35,797 nucleotides of DNA from an uncultured Succinivibrio sp. (GTDB lineage Bacteria > Pseudomonadota > Gammaproteobacteria > Enterobacterales > Succinivibrionaceae): NCBI GenBank assembly GCA_900754255.1, contig CAAECI010000025.1, positions 1 to 35,797 on the forward strand, read 5' to 3'. Every line of letters starts with the position of its first letter. Within the stretch, counting starts at the first letter, position 1. The notes below the pieces were generated by a model. It was not told the origin of the DNA and did not search any database. It saw only the letters and a list, made by a program, of their open reading frames with translations. Made by a program: the position numbers and the translations under genes. Shown in pieces: positions 35,701 through 35,797 of the stretch.

Positions 35701-35724
35701 TAAGCCTACAGTGAAGTAGGCTTA
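35701..35724. terminator. Bidirectional terminator between asnB and a convergent gene
   Basis: TAAGCCTAC (35701-35709) and GTAGGCTTA (35716-35724) form a 9-bp stem with a 6-nt loop. CTCACCCTTTT follows on the plus strand; TAAACTTTTTG follows on the minus strand. It fits two convergent genes. Confidence 0.7.
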
Positions 35725-35736
35725 CTCACCCTTTTA

Positions 35737-35797
35737 CTAAATTCGCGCTTCATAAGCCATCGCTTTTACTTGATTTATTGCTAAATCTTCGCTCAAA
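35737..35797 (-). CDS. 3' end of an unidentified minus-strand gene
   Basis: A minus-strand frame enters from the right edge, reads LSEDLAINQVKAMAYEARI and stops at TAG (35739-35737). It lies just before a bidirectional terminator, as expected for a gene converging on asnB. Twenty codons are too few to name it. Confidence 0.5.
   Translation of the reverse strand, partial: LSEDLAINQVKAMAYEARI

Overview
The window reads as chromosomal DNA of an anaerobic gammaproteobacterium. The usg-fimV pair, ihfA, hrpA, nhaP2, asnB, trxB, dgkA and tadA all point to Gammaproteobacteria. The large 2-hydroxyacyl-CoA dehydratase activase-type protein points to an anaerobic or fermentative lifestyle. A Succinivibrionaceae-like source would fit, but this is an inference from gene content only. 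No tRNA, rRNA, CRISPR array, integrase or complete insertion sequence was seen.

Layout, left to right. (1) 34-494 is a regulatory gap in front of a 1420-residue ATP-dependent iron-sulfur reductase fusion (495-4757, +). (2) 4860-8175 is a small accessory island: an orphan AAA15/OLD-type ATPase (+) converges on a zinc-ribbon/DUF805 membrane protein (-) and on a stand-alone homologue of the Wadjet nuclease subunit JetD (-). In the JetD homologue both aspartates of the Toprim DxD motif are replaced. (3) 8246-10125 (-) is a compact trxB-dgkA-tadA unit whose transcript may run on into the JetD-like gene. (4) 10244-17328 (-) is usg, then a very large repeat-rich acidic fimV/hubP, then an M15 peptidase-like gene in the place where truA often lies. 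(5) 17541-19513 (+) holds ihfA with a strong terminator, an HPr-like phosphocarrier behind a possible 22-codon leader ORF, and a xylose-isomerase-like TIM-barrel protein. (6) 19591-21750 (-) is a two-gene unit: a DUF285-repeat protein that looks tail-anchored, and a lipoprotein with a MORN-like stretch. (7) 22118-26158 is an envelope/signalling region with an LTA-synthase-type sulfatase-fold enzyme, a truncated and frameshifted remnant of an EptA-type phosphoethanolamine transferase, and a PAS-PAS-GGDEF gene broken by a 4-bp tandem duplication. (8) 26492-33586 (-) is nhaP2, hrpA and an MFS transporter. (9) 33924-35618 (+) is asnB, which converges on the 3' end of an unidentified minus-strand gene at the right edge.

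The strongest candidates for new biology are the active-site-deficient solitary JetD-like protein in a housekeeping transcription unit, the repeated short motifs in the cytoplasmic part of FimV, the apparently cytoplasm-facing tail-anchored DUF285 protein with its lipoprotein partner, and the self-contained activase/reductase fusion. Two genes (GGDEF and EptA-like) are decaying through changes at short repeats or homopolymers. GATC is clearly over-represented in coding DNA by hand count.
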